This document shows, piece after piece, positions 53,005 through 61,402 of a stretch of DNA of 64,000 nt. The DNA lies in the NCBI GenBank assembly GCA_964504195.1, contig CAZDDI010000017.1, positions 3,637 to 67,636 on the forward strand, given 5' to 3'. The position numbers were made by a program, and so were the translations under genes. Position 1 is the first letter of the stretch. Each line of letters begins with the position of its first letter. Source of the DNA: CAZDDI01 sp964504195 (GTDB lineage: Bacteria; Chloroflexota; Anaerolineae; B4-G1; SLSP01). A model generated the notes under the pieces. That model was not told where the DNA came from and did no database searches. It was given only the letters and a program-made list of their open reading frames with translations.

Positions 53005-53378
53005 AACGGCTCCCCTTCCAAATCAGGATAAATCGTGATGCGCAGCAGCCGTCCTGCCACATCCATTTCCACGGCCACGAAGCCCAGATGCCAGACCACA
53101 TCTACTTCCAACATCTCGCCCAGGTAACGCCGTGCCACGGTCTCCATCCGCGCGCGTTTGCGCGGCGTGGCCGACTCTTCCGGGGTCCCCTGTGTATTGC
53201 CGCGCCGCGCACGCACCTCGAAGAAATACCACTGATCCTCGCGAACGGCAATCAGGTCAACCTCCCCCTCGGCACAACGCCAATTACGCGCAATCAATGC
53301 AAAGCCGCGCTGTTCCAACGCCTCCGCTGCCAACTGCTCGCCACGCCGCCCCAAACCCACCCGTGCTGTGTTCATCAT
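53001..53378 (-). CDS. YraN/UPF0102 family protein
   Basis: A 125-residue protein with GRRGEQLAAEALEQRGFALIARNWRCAEGEVDLIAVREDQWYFFEVRAR in pieces. The E-x-D-L-I and FFEVR pattern is the nuclease-like core of UPF0102 (usually VEVKxR; here EVRAR, with Arg for Lys). The family is linked to DNA processing but not well characterised. It is translationally coupled to miaA. Confidence 0.92.
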   Translation of the reverse strand: MMNTARVGLGRRGEQLAAEALEQRGFALIARNWRCAEGEVDLIAVREDQWYFFEVRARRGNTQGTPEESATPRKRARMETVARRYLGEMLEVDVVWHLGFVAVEMDVAGRLLRITIYPDLEGEPL

Positions 53379-53435
53379 AATTTGTCTATCCTACCCGGAA
53401 GCGCGTAACTGTCAACCCGCACAGAGAGGTTCGGC

Positions 53436-53463
53436 TTGACACCCTGGGGTTACACCCTAAAAT
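53436..53463 (+). promoter_or_regulatory. Promoter of the alpha-oxoamine synthase gene
   Basis: TTGACA (53436-53441), 16-bp spacer, TAAAAT (53458-53463), both near consensus. Confidence 0.8.
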
Positions 53464-53501
53464 GAACCTATCATCAGGTCTCATTGAGGAGAGGAAAGAC
53501 A

Positions 53502-54683
53502 ATGGACATTTTTGAAAAATGCGCTGGCGGTTTTACCCAGGCCCGCGAAGCCCGCGAGGCCGGGCTATACCCCTACTTTATCCCGCTCACCAACAACGAA
53601 GGCACCGAATCGATCATTGGAGATCACCATCTCATTATGATCGGCTCAAATAACTACCTGGGGCTGACCATGCACCCCAAAGTACGGCAGGCGGCCATCA
53701 ACGCCATCGAGACCTACGGACCTAGTTGTACTGGCTCACGGTTCCTCAACGGCACGCTGGAGTTACACCTGGAGCTGGAGCGCCGTCTCGCGCGCTGGGT
53801 CAACAAAGAAGCCGCCATTGTCTTTAGCACCGGCTACCAGGTCAATATCGGCACGCTCAGCTCACTCGTGGGCCGCGACGATTTTGTCATCACCGACAAA
53901 GAGGATCACGCCAGCATTATTGATGGTTGCAAGATGGCCTACGGCACGATGAAACGCTACAATCACAATGACATGGCCGGGTTGGAGCGCGTGCTGGCTG
54001 GATTACCAAAAGATGCCGGTAAATTGGTGGTGGTGGATGGAGTGTTCAGCATGGGGGGCGACATTGCACCGCTGCCGGAAATCATCCCCGTCTGCCAGCG
54101 TTACGGGGCGCGGCTCATGGTAGATGACGCACATTCTATTGGCGTACTGGGCGGCGGGCATGGCACAGCGGCTCACTTCGGTGTCAATGCTGGGGTGGAC
54201 CTCATCATGGGGACATTCAGCAAGTCGTTCGCCTCGTTGGGTGGCTTCCTGGCGGGTGATAGAGATGTGATTGATTACGTCCAGCACACTGCGCGCTCAT
54301 TGATTTTCAGCGCCAGCATTCCCCCCTCCAATGCAGCGGCGGCCCTGGCGGCCCTGGATGTGATGGAGACGGAACCGGAGCGTGTCGCGCGGCTCAACGA
54401 GATTGCGGTTTTTATGCACCAGCGCTACCGCGAGCTGGGCTTCGATATCGGCAACACCCAAACCCCCATCGTCCCCATCATCATTCGCGATTATGAAAAA
54501 ACACTCATGGCATGGAAAACGCTCTTTGAAGCCGGCGTATACGCCAATCCAGTAATCCCGCCCGCCGTTCCGCCCAATCTTGCGCTATTGCGCACCAGCT
54601 ACATCGCCACACACACCGATGAACAATTGGAGCGCGTGCTAAGCGTTATGGAACAGGTGGGGAAATCGCTAGGAATTATTTGA
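53502..54683 (+). CDS. Alpha-oxoamine synthase (KBL/BioF/serine palmitoyltransferase type)
   Basis: A 393-residue PLP enzyme of the family that joins an amino acid with an acyl-CoA. GSNNYLGLTMHP, GPSCTGSRFLNGT and VDDAHSIGVLG (Asp209, His211) lead to GTFSKSFASLGG with PLP-binding Lys241. The family includes glycine C-acetyltransferase, 8-amino-7-oxononanoate synthase and bacterial serine palmitoyltransferase. The opening GLYPYFIPLTNNEGTE resembles the palmitoyltransferase-like group as I recall it, but no biotin, threonine or sphingolipid genes adjoin to decide. Start 53502 has GAGGAGAGG upstream. Confidence 0.85.
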   Translation: MDIFEKCAGGFTQAREAREAGLYPYFIPLTNNEGTESIIGDHHLIMIGSNNYLGLTMHPKVRQAAINAIETYGPSCTGSRFLNGTLELHLELERRLARWVNKEAAIVFSTGYQVNIGTLSSLVGRDDFVITDKEDHASIIDGCKMAYGTMKRYNHNDMAGLERVLAGLPKDAGKLVVVDGVFSMGGDIAPLPEIIPVCQRYGARLMVDDAHSIGVLGGGHGTAAHFGVNAGVDLIMGTFSKSFASLGGFLAGDRDVIDYVQHTARSLIFSASIPPSNAAAALAALDVMETEPERVARLNEIAVFMHQRYRELGFDIGNTQTPIVPIIIRDYEKTLMAWKTLFEAGVYANPVIPPAVPPNLALLRTSYIATHTDEQLERVLSVMEQVGKSLGII

Positions 54684-54726
54684 CTCGCCCCCGAATAGCA
54701 ATTCTGACAGGCCTTCCAGCAAAAAG

Positions 54727-54772
54727 GAGAGTTTTTCATGGGCGGGTGGTAGCCCACCCATGAAAAACTCTC
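54727..54772. terminator. Bidirectional 16-bp hairpin
   Basis: GAGAGTTTTTCATGGG (54727-54742) pairs with 54757-54772. The loop holds a further GGG/CCC. It separates the oxoamine synthase gene from the convergent pyr operon. Confidence 0.8.
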
Positions 54773-54869
54773 TTAAAAATCGTTTGATGGAACAAACCGC
54801 GCAACTACTATTTGTAGACCTATGTATTCCAACCTGGGCCGCTTGCCACGATTGTGCCCGATTTCCGAT

Positions 54870-55580
54870 TTACCCCAATGCTACCGGCCCATCCACACAG
54901 GCGAGCCAACCCGGCTGGTGGCACTCGCACGCGCCGCAGACGCCTTGCCCACAGCGGATATGCGCCTCCCACGAGAGTTGATGCGGCAGCCCATGCGCTA
55001 CGCACTGCGCTTCGATAGCCTCCAGCATGGGCACCGGCCCGCAGGCGTAGACCACCGCCGGTCGCCGCGCCGCAATCGCAACCTCGGTTGCAGCTGTAAC
55101 CAGGCCGCGTGCGCCCAGCGAGCCGTCTTCGGTGGCGATATGCACCCGCGCGCCCGCCGCAACGAACGCTTCAGCCAGCAGCACCTCGCGGGCCTCGCGC
55201 GCGCCGATGCACACTTCAACCGTGCCGCCTTGCGCCAACACCTCCCGCGCCAGGAACAGCAACGGCGCGACGCCGTAGCCACCGCCCACCAGCAGCAGAT
55301 GTCCTGCCGCGAGTGTGAATCCCTGCCCCAATGGGCCGCGCACCCATAATTGGTCGCCCACAGCCAGCCGATGCACAGCCTCGCTGAACGGCCCAACCGC
55401 CACAACCGTTAGCGTCAGCGGCGCGCTCCCGGCGATGCTGAAAGGTTTCTCGCCCACGCCCGGCAGCCAGGCCATCACGAACTGCCCCGGCGTTGCCAGT
55501 AATGCCCGATCGAACACCAGCGTCTTGGTGCGGTAATTCTCGGAACGCATTTCAGTGATTGTGTAAATTCCGTGCATCAT
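54870..55580 (-). CDS. pyrK: Dihydroorotate dehydrogenase electron-transfer subunit PyrK
   Basis: A 236-residue flavoprotein of the ferredoxin-reductase type. An N-terminal FAD domain is followed by an NAD-binding part (LLVGGGYGVAPLLFLARE, about 95-112). A C-terminal [2Fe-2S] cluster has CGQGVCGACECHQPGWLACVDGP in pieces (about 205-230). It passes electrons from PyrD to NAD+. It is last in the pyr operon, 63 nt after pyrD across an ATTACGC-repeat hairpin. Confidence 0.95.
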   Translation of the reverse strand: MMHGIYTITEMRSENYRTKTLVFDRALLATPGQFVMAWLPGVGEKPFSIAGSAPLTLTVVAVGPFSEAVHRLAVGDQLWVRGPLGQGFTLAAGHLLLVGGGYGVAPLLFLAREVLAQGGTVEVCIGAREAREVLLAEAFVAAGARVHIATEDGSLGARGLVTAATEVAIAARRPAVVYACGPVPMLEAIEAQCVAHGLPHQLSWEAHIRCGQGVCGACECHQPGWLACVDGPVALG

Positions 55581-55590
55581 ACTCCCCTAC

Positions 55591-55661
55591 TGCGTAATGC
55601 GTACTGCGTAACTTTTCTCTCCTTACGCATTACGCATTACGAATCACGCATTACGCATTGC
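55591..55661. repeat. ATTACGC heptamer repeat forming a hairpin, between pyrD and pyrK
   Basis: TGCGTAATGCGTA (55591-55603) pairs with TACGCATTACGCA (55624-55636). Further ATTACGC-type units continue to 55661. Confidence 0.8.
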
Positions 55662-56576
55662 CACCCCGCGCAGCTCCCCCAACGTCTTATATCCCCGCTC
55701 TGCCATAAACTCCGCCAACTCTGCCGCAATCTCGCCCAACGCCTCCGGGCCACGATACCAGACCGCCGCACCTACGCCCACCGCCGTCGCGCCAGCCATG
55801 AGCATCTCGGCGGCATCGCGCCCGCTCATCACGCCACCCGTGCCGATGATGGGAACGCGCACGGCGCGGGCAATTTCGGCCACGCAGCGCAGGGCGATGG
55901 GCTTGAGCGCCGGGCCGGAAATGCCGCCCACCCGATTCGAGAGCACCGGGCGGCCTGCATCGGCGTCAATCACCAGCCCCGGCATGGTGTTGATGGCGGT
56001 AATAGCGTCGGCGCCGGCTTCCACGACCGCCGCAGCGATCCGCCCGATAGCGGGCACGTTGGGGGCCAGCTTCACGCTGATGGGGATGCCGTCCGCGCCG
56101 CGTTTAGCCGCTTCCGTGACCGCCGCCGCCATCTCCGCCGAGGCCGCGAAGGGCGTGCCGAACTCATCGACGACGTTAGGGCAGGAGATGTTGACCTCGA
56201 TCAGCTGCGGGCGAGATACAGCGACAGCACGCGCTACGTTTTCATAGTCTGCCACTGTACCAGCGAAGATACTGGCGATAAGCGGCACGCCGAGCGAGTC
56301 GAGCCGGGCGCGGGCGGCACGCAACATCACGGCTTCTTCCGCCGCACCGGGATTGCTTAGCCCGACGGCGTTGAGCAGCCCATGCCCCCACTCCACCACG
56401 ATGGGATTGGGATGCCCGGCGCGCGGCTCCGGGCCGCAGCTCTTTGCCGTCACCGCGCCCGCACCGGAGCGTGCCACTCTCTCCAATACTGTCGCGCTCG
56501 TCCCCAGAATGCCGGAAGCCAGCACAATGGGATTCCGCAAGGTCAACCCCAAAAATTCGCACGTCAGATCAGGCAT
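55644..56576 (-). CDS. pyrD: Dihydroorotate dehydrogenase, class 1B
   Basis: A 310-residue FMN enzyme oxidising dihydroorotate to orotate. NPIVLASGILGTSA at the start, LIEVNISCPNV with the class 1 catalytic Cys, PISVKLAPNV with substrate Lys, and IGTGGVMSGRDAAEMLMAGATAVGVG (pieces) for phosphate binding are visible. PyrK in the same operon fits the NAD-dependent class 1B heterotetramer. Start 56576 follows GGAGGG; an upstream in-frame start lies in repeat sequence. Confidence 0.96.
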   Translation of the reverse strand: MPDLTCEFLGLTLRNPIVLASGILGTSATVLERVARSGAGAVTAKSCGPEPRAGHPNPIVVEWGHGLLNAVGLSNPGAAEEAVMLRAARARLDSLGVPLIASIFAGTVADYENVARAVAVSRPQLIEVNISCPNVVDEFGTPFAASAEMAAAVTEAAKRGADGIPISVKLAPNVPAIGRIAAAVVEAGADAITAINTMPGLVIDADAGRPVLSNRVGGISGPALKPIALRCVAEIARAVRVPIIGTGGVMSGRDAAEMLMAGATAVGVGAAVWYRGPEALGEIAAELAEFMAERGYKTLGELRGVAMRNA

Positions 56577-56587
56577 AGTCCCTCCTG

Positions 56588-56655
56588 GAGAGTTACAGGT
56601 TGCAAGTTGCAAGTTATCAGAACAGCACACTTTTCAACTTTGAACTTTCCAACTT
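56588..56655. repeat. CAAGTTG/CAACTTT-type repeats between pyrFE and pyrD
   Basis: GTTACAGGTTGCAAGTTGCAAGTT and, after a gap, TTTTCAACTTTGAACTTTCCAACTTTTAAC (stated in pieces: GGTTGCAAGTTGCAAGTT; CAACTTTGAACTTTCC). The unit is about 7-8 nt in inverted orientation, able to pair across the spacer. Confidence 0.65.
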
Positions 56656-58059
56656 TTAACTCAAATACGCTTTCACCGTCGCGTACATCGCCGCATCGAT
56701 GCGCTGCGCGGTCAATAACTCATCCAGAATCTCCGCGATGATCAAAACGGCATGGAGCGTGCAACCGCCCTCGGCCAGGGTGGCTGCGCCCCCCTGCTCC
56801 CGATCCACCAGTACGAGCACGTCGCGCGCGATTAGCCCCACACCCGCGAGGGTCTCAATCGCCATGATGATGCTCCCGCCAGTGGTGATGACATCCTCGA
56901 TGACGAGCGCGGTCTGGCCCGGCGCAAAATCGCCCTCGATGGCCTGACCCGTGCCATGCGCCTTGACCTCTTTGCGCGGGTAGATCATGGGGCGGTCGAG
57001 CGTGAGCGCGGTGGCAGCAGCCACCGGCAACGCGGCGTAGGGCACGGCGGCGATGCAGTCGAAGTGCAGCGCGCGCGCCAGCTCTGCGTAGGCGGTCGCG
57101 GCCTGGCGCAGCAACGCGGGATACGAGACCATGCGCCGCAGGTCAATGTAGATAGGCGATTGTTTGCCCGAAGCCAGGGTGAAGTTGCCGAACTTGACGC
57201 AACCGGCCTCGAAGAGCGCATGGATGAGGCGCGCTTTGGTCAGATCGCGGCGAGCGGGGCGCTGGGCGCGCAGTGCGTTGATGGCGTCGCGCAGTTCCAG
57301 CGCCGCTGTGTGCGGATCGGCGGCGTAGATGACGGCCCGCGAGACCGGCACGAGTAGCCCGCTGCCCGCAGCGTTCAGCCCGGCAGCAAGCGCGGCTTCC
57401 AGGTCGCCGCCCTGCGCGCCAATGCCGGGGGCTAGAATCCATGCCTGGGGCGCGAGGGCGCGCACTTCGGCCAACGCCTGCGGCTGCGTAGCCCCTACCA
57501 CGAACGCGATCTGGTCAGCAGCGCCCCAGGTCTGCCCCACACGGGCAATGTGCCGGTACAGCGGCTCGACGCCGTAATGTTGCACTTCCGCTGCTGAAGG
57601 ATTGGACGTGTGACAGAGCAAGAAGGCGGTCTTGCCCGCGTGCGCCAGGAACGGCACGACGCTGTCGCGGCCCAGATATGGGCTGAGCGTGACCGCATCC
57701 GCGCCGAGCGCCTCGAAGGCGGCGCGGGCGTAGGCGTGCGCGGTGTTGCCGATATCACCGCGTTTGGCATCGAGCAGCACGGGGATATCGTGCGGTACAG
57801 CGGCGATGACGGTCTGCAACGCCGCCAGCCCCTCCGCGCCGAATTGCTCAAAGAACGCACTGTTGGGCTTGTAACAGCAAGCCACATCGCTGGTCTGCTC
57901 GATGATGTGCAGGCAAAATGCCCGCATCCGCGCCAGCGGCGGCGCATCTGGCAGAAAGTCCGCCGGAATCCGCGCCAGGTCGGGATCAAGTCCCACGCAG
58001 AGCAGGGAGTTATTGCGGGCAACGGCAGTATCCAATTTTGCGCTAAAACTTTGAGCCAT
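56656..58059 (-). CDS. pyrFE: Bifunctional OMP decarboxylase / orotate phosphoribosyltransferase
   Basis: A 467-residue fusion. N-terminal PyrF (about 1-270) has LCVGLDPDLARIP and the catalytic LLDAKRGDIGNTAHAY (near 95), the group often called type 2 OMP decarboxylase. C-terminal PyrE (about 280-467) has SGKQSPIYIDLRRMVSYP and the PRPP loop ALVIEDVITTGGS (near 385). Together they turn orotate into UMP. The order PyrF-PyrE is the reverse of the eukaryotic UMP synthase. AGGAGG lies upstream of ATG 58059; the earlier in-frame start is in repeat DNA. Confidence 0.95.
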   Translation of the reverse strand: MAQSFSAKLDTAVARNNSLLCVGLDPDLARIPADFLPDAPPLARMRAFCLHIIEQTSDVACCYKPNSAFFEQFGAEGLAALQTVIAAVPHDIPVLLDAKRGDIGNTAHAYARAAFEALGADAVTLSPYLGRDSVVPFLAHAGKTAFLLCHTSNPSAAEVQHYGVEPLYRHIARVGQTWGAADQIAFVVGATQPQALAEVRALAPQAWILAPGIGAQGGDLEAALAAGLNAAGSGLLVPVSRAVIYAADPHTAALELRDAINALRAQRPARRDLTKARLIHALFEAGCVKFGNFTLASGKQSPIYIDLRRMVSYPALLRQAATAYAELARALHFDCIAAVPYAALPVAAATALTLDRPMIYPRKEVKAHGTGQAIEGDFAPGQTALVIEDVITTGGSIIMAIETLAGVGLIARDVLVLVDREQGGAATLAEGGCTLHAVLIIAEILDELLTAQRIDAAMYATVKAYLS

Positions 58060-58079
58060 AGTAACCTCCTGGGGTTGAT

Positions 58080-58128
58080 ACTGCGTATTGCGTAAAGAGA
58101 GCAATTACGCAGTACGTATTACGCATTA
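58080..58128. repeat. ATTACGC/GCGTAAT repeats between pyrB and pyrFE
   Basis: TACTGCGTATTGCGTAA and TTACGCAGTACGTATTACGC face each other around AGAGAGCAA, with at least a 7-bp TGCGTAA/TTACGCA stem. Confidence 0.75.
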
Positions 58129-59124
58129 TGCCTTTCCTAACACCGCCGCGAGCAGCGCCATCCGCACGAACATGCCGTTTTTGACCTGGCGGAAGTAGGC
58201 AGCGCGCGGGTCGCTATCCACTGCCGGAGCAATCTCGCCCACGCGCGGCAGTGGGTGCATGACGATCATCTTCTCCTTGGCGCGCTCCATGAGCTCCGGC
58301 GTGATGGTGTAGCAATCCTTAACCTCGTCATATTGCTTAGGATCGCTGAAGCGCTCTTTCTGGATGCGGGTGACGTAGAGCACATCGGCATTCTCGATCA
58401 CATCGGCGACATCGTTGGTCTCGCGCACATTCATGCGCCGGTCAATCACCTCATTCATCAGTGAGAGCGGCAGGCGCAGGATGTCCGGCGAGACAAAGCG
58501 CAGGCTGACGTCATACTCCAGCAGCAGTTTGGTGAGCGAGTGAACGGTGCGTCCGTAGCGCAAATCGCCCACCATCGCCACTTTGAGGCCATCGAGCCGC
58601 CCCAGCTCCTCGCGGATAGTGAACAGATCGAGCAGCGCCTGGGTGGGATGCTCGCCGATGCCGTCGCCCGCATTGATGACGGGCACGCTGGCAGCTTCGG
58701 CAGCGGCCTGCGCGGAACCGATCTCCGGGTGGCGCAATACGATGACATCCGCGTATTGTTCCAACGTGCGGATCGTATCGGCAAGCGTCTCACCCTTGCT
58801 CACGCTGCTGAACTGCACACCCTGCGTGATCGGAATGATGCCTCCGCCGAGGCGCTCCATCGCCGCGATAAATGACGCGCTGGTGCGCGTGCTCGGCTCA
58901 TAGAACAAGCACGCCAGCACATAGCCCTTGAGCAGATCGCACGCGCCCACCCGCGCCACCATCTCCCGCATCTCCCGCGCACGCATGAAGATGTAGGAGA
59001 GCTTCTCTCGGTCGAATTGATCCACCGAGAGCACGTCCATCCCGGTCATACCGTTGCCGTAGTTTGGCGGGCGCACCAGCGCATCGAAATCAAACAATTT
59101 GGATAAAGTCTCTAGTTGGTCCAT
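58126..59124 (-). CDS. pyrB: Aspartate carbamoyltransferase catalytic chain
   Basis: A 332-residue enzyme making carbamoyl-aspartate. FYEPSTRTSASFIAAM (near 75) binds carbamoyl phosphate. GDGIGEHPTQALLDLFTI, GDLRYGRTVHSL and MHPLPRVGEI complete the ATCase pattern and exclude ornithine carbamoyltransferase. No regulatory PyrI gene is adjacent. AAGGAGAGG precedes the ATG. It is second in the pyr operon, after an internal terminator-like hairpin. Confidence 0.96.
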   Translation of the reverse strand: MDQLETLSKLFDFDALVRPPNYGNGMTGMDVLSVDQFDREKLSYIFMRAREMREMVARVGACDLLKGYVLACLFYEPSTRTSASFIAAMERLGGGIIPITQGVQFSSVSKGETLADTIRTLEQYADVIVLRHPEIGSAQAAAEAASVPVINAGDGIGEHPTQALLDLFTIREELGRLDGLKVAMVGDLRYGRTVHSLTKLLLEYDVSLRFVSPDILRLPLSLMNEVIDRRMNVRETNDVADVIENADVLYVTRIQKERFSDPKQYDEVKDCYTITPELMERAKEKMIVMHPLPRVGEIAPAVDSDPRAAYFRQVKNGMFVRMALLAAVLGKA

Positions 59125-59202
59125 TTTCCTCTCCTTCCTAAAAATAGCGAGTCAGCGAAAAAGCGAAAAAGCGTCCCACAACCAGCATCCAGCCCTTGTG
59201 AC

Positions 59203-59230
59203 AAAAAAAGAGCCTGCAATAGCAGGCTCT
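59203..59230 (-). terminator. Intrinsic terminator between pyrC and pyrB
   Basis: On the minus strand AGAGCCTGC-TATT-GCAGGCTCT (59209-59230) is followed by seven T (59203-59209). It lies inside the pyr operon, 85-105 nt before the pyrB start, so it may act as an attenuator or split the operon. Confidence 0.85.
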
Positions 59231-59237
59231 CTTTTGA

Positions 59238-60275
59238 CTAACGAATAATCTCTCCATCCTGGAAAACAACGCGACCCCGGAGACACACCCGGAGCACGCG
59301 GCCCTGCACCGGCAAGCCAGTAAAGGGACTCCACTCGCATTTAGTGAAAAATCCAGTGGCAGGGATGGTAGATTTCGCCGCCAGGTCAACCTCCACCCAG
59401 GTCTCCGGCTGCTCCGGCAGGCCGAAAATCCGCCGGGGATTGTGCGCCATGAGCGCGACGAGCCGTTCCAGCGTGATGCGCGCCTCGGCAACGGCAGTCA
59501 GCATGAGCGGTAGCGCGGTCTCCAGCCCCGGCACACCGGGCGGCGGATTCTCGCTGTGTTTTTCCGCCAACGTGTGCGGGGCGTGGTCGGTAGCGATGCA
59601 ATCAATCGTTGTTTCTAGATGTGCCCAGAGCGCGTCTACATCGCTTTGCGTGGCGAGGGTTGGGCGCATATCGCCGCGTGGCCCTAGCCGCACCGCATCC
59701 GCTTTGGTGAGGAAGAGGTGATGGGGCGTGACCTCACAGGTAACAAAAACGCCGCTACGTTTAGCGGCGGTGATAAGATCGAGTTCTTCTTTGCGGCTGA
59801 TGTGGCAAAAATGGACAGAACGCCCCAATGCCGCCGCCAACCCGATGCCTACGGCAATGGTGCGCCCCTCGGCGTGCATGGCGATCACTTTATCGCGGGG
59901 CCAGCGGCAGAAGCAGGTGAGCAACGTGGCGAGATCGTTAACGCGGAGCGGGCCATAGGTCTCATCGGCGTAGATTTTGAGCGCGACAGCTTCGCGGCCC
60001 AGCGCGGGCAAGGCGTCGAGATGTGCGGCGGATGCGCCGGCATAGAGCTGCACATCGCAAAGAGCCTGGGCATTAGCTTGCGCCTGCGCCATGCGCCAGG
60101 TGTCAAGCGTGACCAGTGGGGGGTGCGTGTTGGGCATAGCGAGGAGGGTGGTGAATCCGCCAGCCAGGGCGGCGGCCGTACCGGAGAAAAAATCTTCCTT
60201 GTGCTCACCGCCCGGAACGCGGAGGTGAACATGGGCATCCATCAACCCCGGAAGTTTCACAATTTTACTTGCCAT
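59238..60275 (-). CDS. pyrC: Dihydroorotase
   Basis: A 345-residue amidohydrolase closing carbamoyl-aspartate to dihydroorotate. LPGLMDAHVHLRVPGGEHKEDF has the first zinc ligands. Later blocks are VALKIYADETYGPL, VHFCHISRKEE, CEVTPHHLFL and CIATDHAPHTLAEK. The chain starts almost at the HxH strand, lacking the N-terminal beta-strands of longer dihydroorotases, so it resembles the short CAD-like type. Promoter TTTACA-16-TAAAGA leaves a leader of about 7 nt and no Shine-Dalgarno. First gene of the pyr operon. Confidence 0.93.
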   Translation of the reverse strand: MASKIVKLPGLMDAHVHLRVPGGEHKEDFFSGTAAALAGGFTTLLAMPNTHPPLVTLDTWRMAQAQANAQALCDVQLYAGASAAHLDALPALGREAVALKIYADETYGPLRVNDLATLLTCFCRWPRDKVIAMHAEGRTIAVGIGLAAALGRSVHFCHISRKEELDLITAAKRSGVFVTCEVTPHHLFLTKADAVRLGPRGDMRPTLATQSDVDALWAHLETTIDCIATDHAPHTLAEKHSENPPPGVPGLETALPLMLTAVAEARITLERLVALMAHNPRRIFGLPEQPETWVEVDLAAKSTIPATGFFTKCEWSPFTGLPVQGRVLRVCLRGRVVFQDGEIIR

Positions 60276-60288
60276 CTAACTCGGTTCA

Positions 60289-60316
60289 TCTTTATGCCAA
60301 ACTAAGGGCCTGTAAA
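60289..60316 (-). promoter_or_regulatory. Candidate promoter of the pyr operon
   Basis: On the minus strand, TTTACA (60311-60316), 16-bp spacer, TAAAGA (60289-60294). The start codon at 60275 is 13 nt beyond the -10 box, giving a very short leader. Confidence 0.45.
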
Positions 60317-60335
60317 AGATTCGTTTCCCACACAA

Positions 60336-60356
60336 CCGCCCCTTTCCCAGGGGCGG
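60336..60356. terminator. Small hairpin upstream of the pyr operon
   Basis: CCGCCCCT-TTCCC-AGGGGCGG, an 8-bp perfect stem. Role unclear in this gap between minus-strand genes; it may end the transcript of the flavodoxin-like gene. Confidence 0.45.
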
Positions 60357-60369
60357 AGAACAAAAAAAC

Positions 60370-60448
60370 GTAACTACTTAGGTTCAAACTTTATCTGTCA
60401 TTGCGAGCCACGGAGACGTGGCTCGCAATGACAAGGCTGAGTAATTAC
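60370..60448. mobile_element. 79-bp MITE-like element, GTAACTACTCAG family
   Basis: It begins GTAACTACTTAGG and ends CTGAGTAATTAC (inverted ends). Between them TGTCATTGCGAGCCACG (60396-60412) pairs perfectly with 60417-60433 around GAGA. In reverse orientation its outer and CAATGACAGATAAAGTTT segments match the element at 63780-63899. Confidence 0.75.
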
Positions 60449-60742
60449 AAAAAACAAAAATTTAATTTTTACAAACCCTAAAACAGAGTCTTATTCCCTA
60501 ACCCGCCGCATCATACCAGAAATTAAAATTTTGGCAAGGAAAGCAGAGGAAGGATATGTAAATAGCAATGTCTGTTGACTGATGACTGACAACTCAGCGC
60601 AGAAAAAGGGCCTCGGGGCATACACTCCCCACTATCTGAGCCAAGCCCTGAACATACCAGAGACGCGAAAAGGAGCATATTCAGGAAAACGCTTTCCCTT
60701 TAACAAGCTTAGGGAGTATTGCTTGCCTAAGTCCTGAATCGG
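60449..60742. other. Non-coding spacer, no gene seen
   Basis: AT-rich sequence (60449-60600), then mixed sequence with GCATACACTCC and a run to the stop of the flavodoxin-like gene. I see no ORF, RNA gene or clear hairpin. Confidence 0.5.
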
Positions 60743-61372
60743 TCAGAGTTGCTCTGCCCAAGCACGGATAATATCCCAATCACGTAGGTCTTCCTCTTCT
60801 GAGCCTATAGCTTTGGAGATCGTGCGATCCAGGAACGACAGGTGCGCAAAATCCATTTTCCCAGCAAAGAAAATTTCAGCCTGGGGCGTTACCAGTTGGT
60901 GTACCGGCGCAGTGTAAGCTTCACGCGCCTGCTGTGCTACCTCAGTGTCCTCCAGATTAATCAAATGAACACTGAAAATGGCCGTGGGTAGTGCCTGCAA
61001 GTGTTGCTGGTGGCGCTTCACGAAATCCACAGCCTCGCCCAACCAATACCCCATCCGAATAGCACTACCGACGATGACCTGCTGGTAGCCTTCAAGCGTC
61101 GCAACATCCCGCGCCAGTTTCACATCCACACTCGCGCCCCGGTCACACAAAACCTGTGCGATGGCCTCAGCTACCTCACCCGTCGAGCCGCATTTGCTGG
61201 CATAAGCTACCAGGATTTTCTCGCGTGTAGCGCTGCCGCAGCTGGTCTGAACGTGCGTAATTTTAGGCTGCCGGGTTCCCAGAAAGGTCAACCCGGAGCA
61301 GGTCAGCGCCACACCGCCAAGTGTAAACCCGGCCACTTTTAAGAAATCACGTCGGGATAAACTTTTTGTCAT
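60743..61372 (-). CDS. TAT-exported flavodoxin-like protein
   Basis: A 209-residue protein with an exact twin-arginine motif, SRRDFLKVAGF (about 5-15), and a hydrophobic stretch ending near residue 32. A flavodoxin fold follows: KILVAYASKCGSTGEVAEAIA (FMN phosphate loop, pieces), VIVGSAIRMGYW, and a C-terminal part like HemG/flavodoxin_5 proteins. Export of a flavodoxin-like protein with folded cofactor through TAT is plausible. ATG 61372 is preferred to an in-frame TTG at 61387; GAGGA lies 9 nt upstream. Redox partner unknown. Confidence 0.85.
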   Translation of the reverse strand: MTKSLSRRDFLKVAGFTLGGVALTCSGLTFLGTRQPKITHVQTSCGSATREKILVAYASKCGSTGEVAEAIAQVLCDRGASVDVKLARDVATLEGYQQVIVGSAIRMGYWLGEAVDFVKRHQQHLQALPTAIFSVHLINLEDTEVAQQAREAYTAPVHQLVTPQAEIFFAGKMDFAHLSFLDRTISKAIGSEEEDLRDWDIIRAWAEQL

Positions 61373-61402
61373 CGAAAACGTCCTCAATTTTATGCTATTA
61401 TG

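Noticed and set aside
55591..55661. CRISPR-like array
   Set aside because: Units are 7 nt without spacers and alternate in orientation; no cas genes are in the window.
59138..59491. Frame over the pyrC end and the pyrC-pyrB spacer
   Set aside because: It runs through the terminator hairpin and the end of pyrC in another frame; Arg/Ser-rich shadow.
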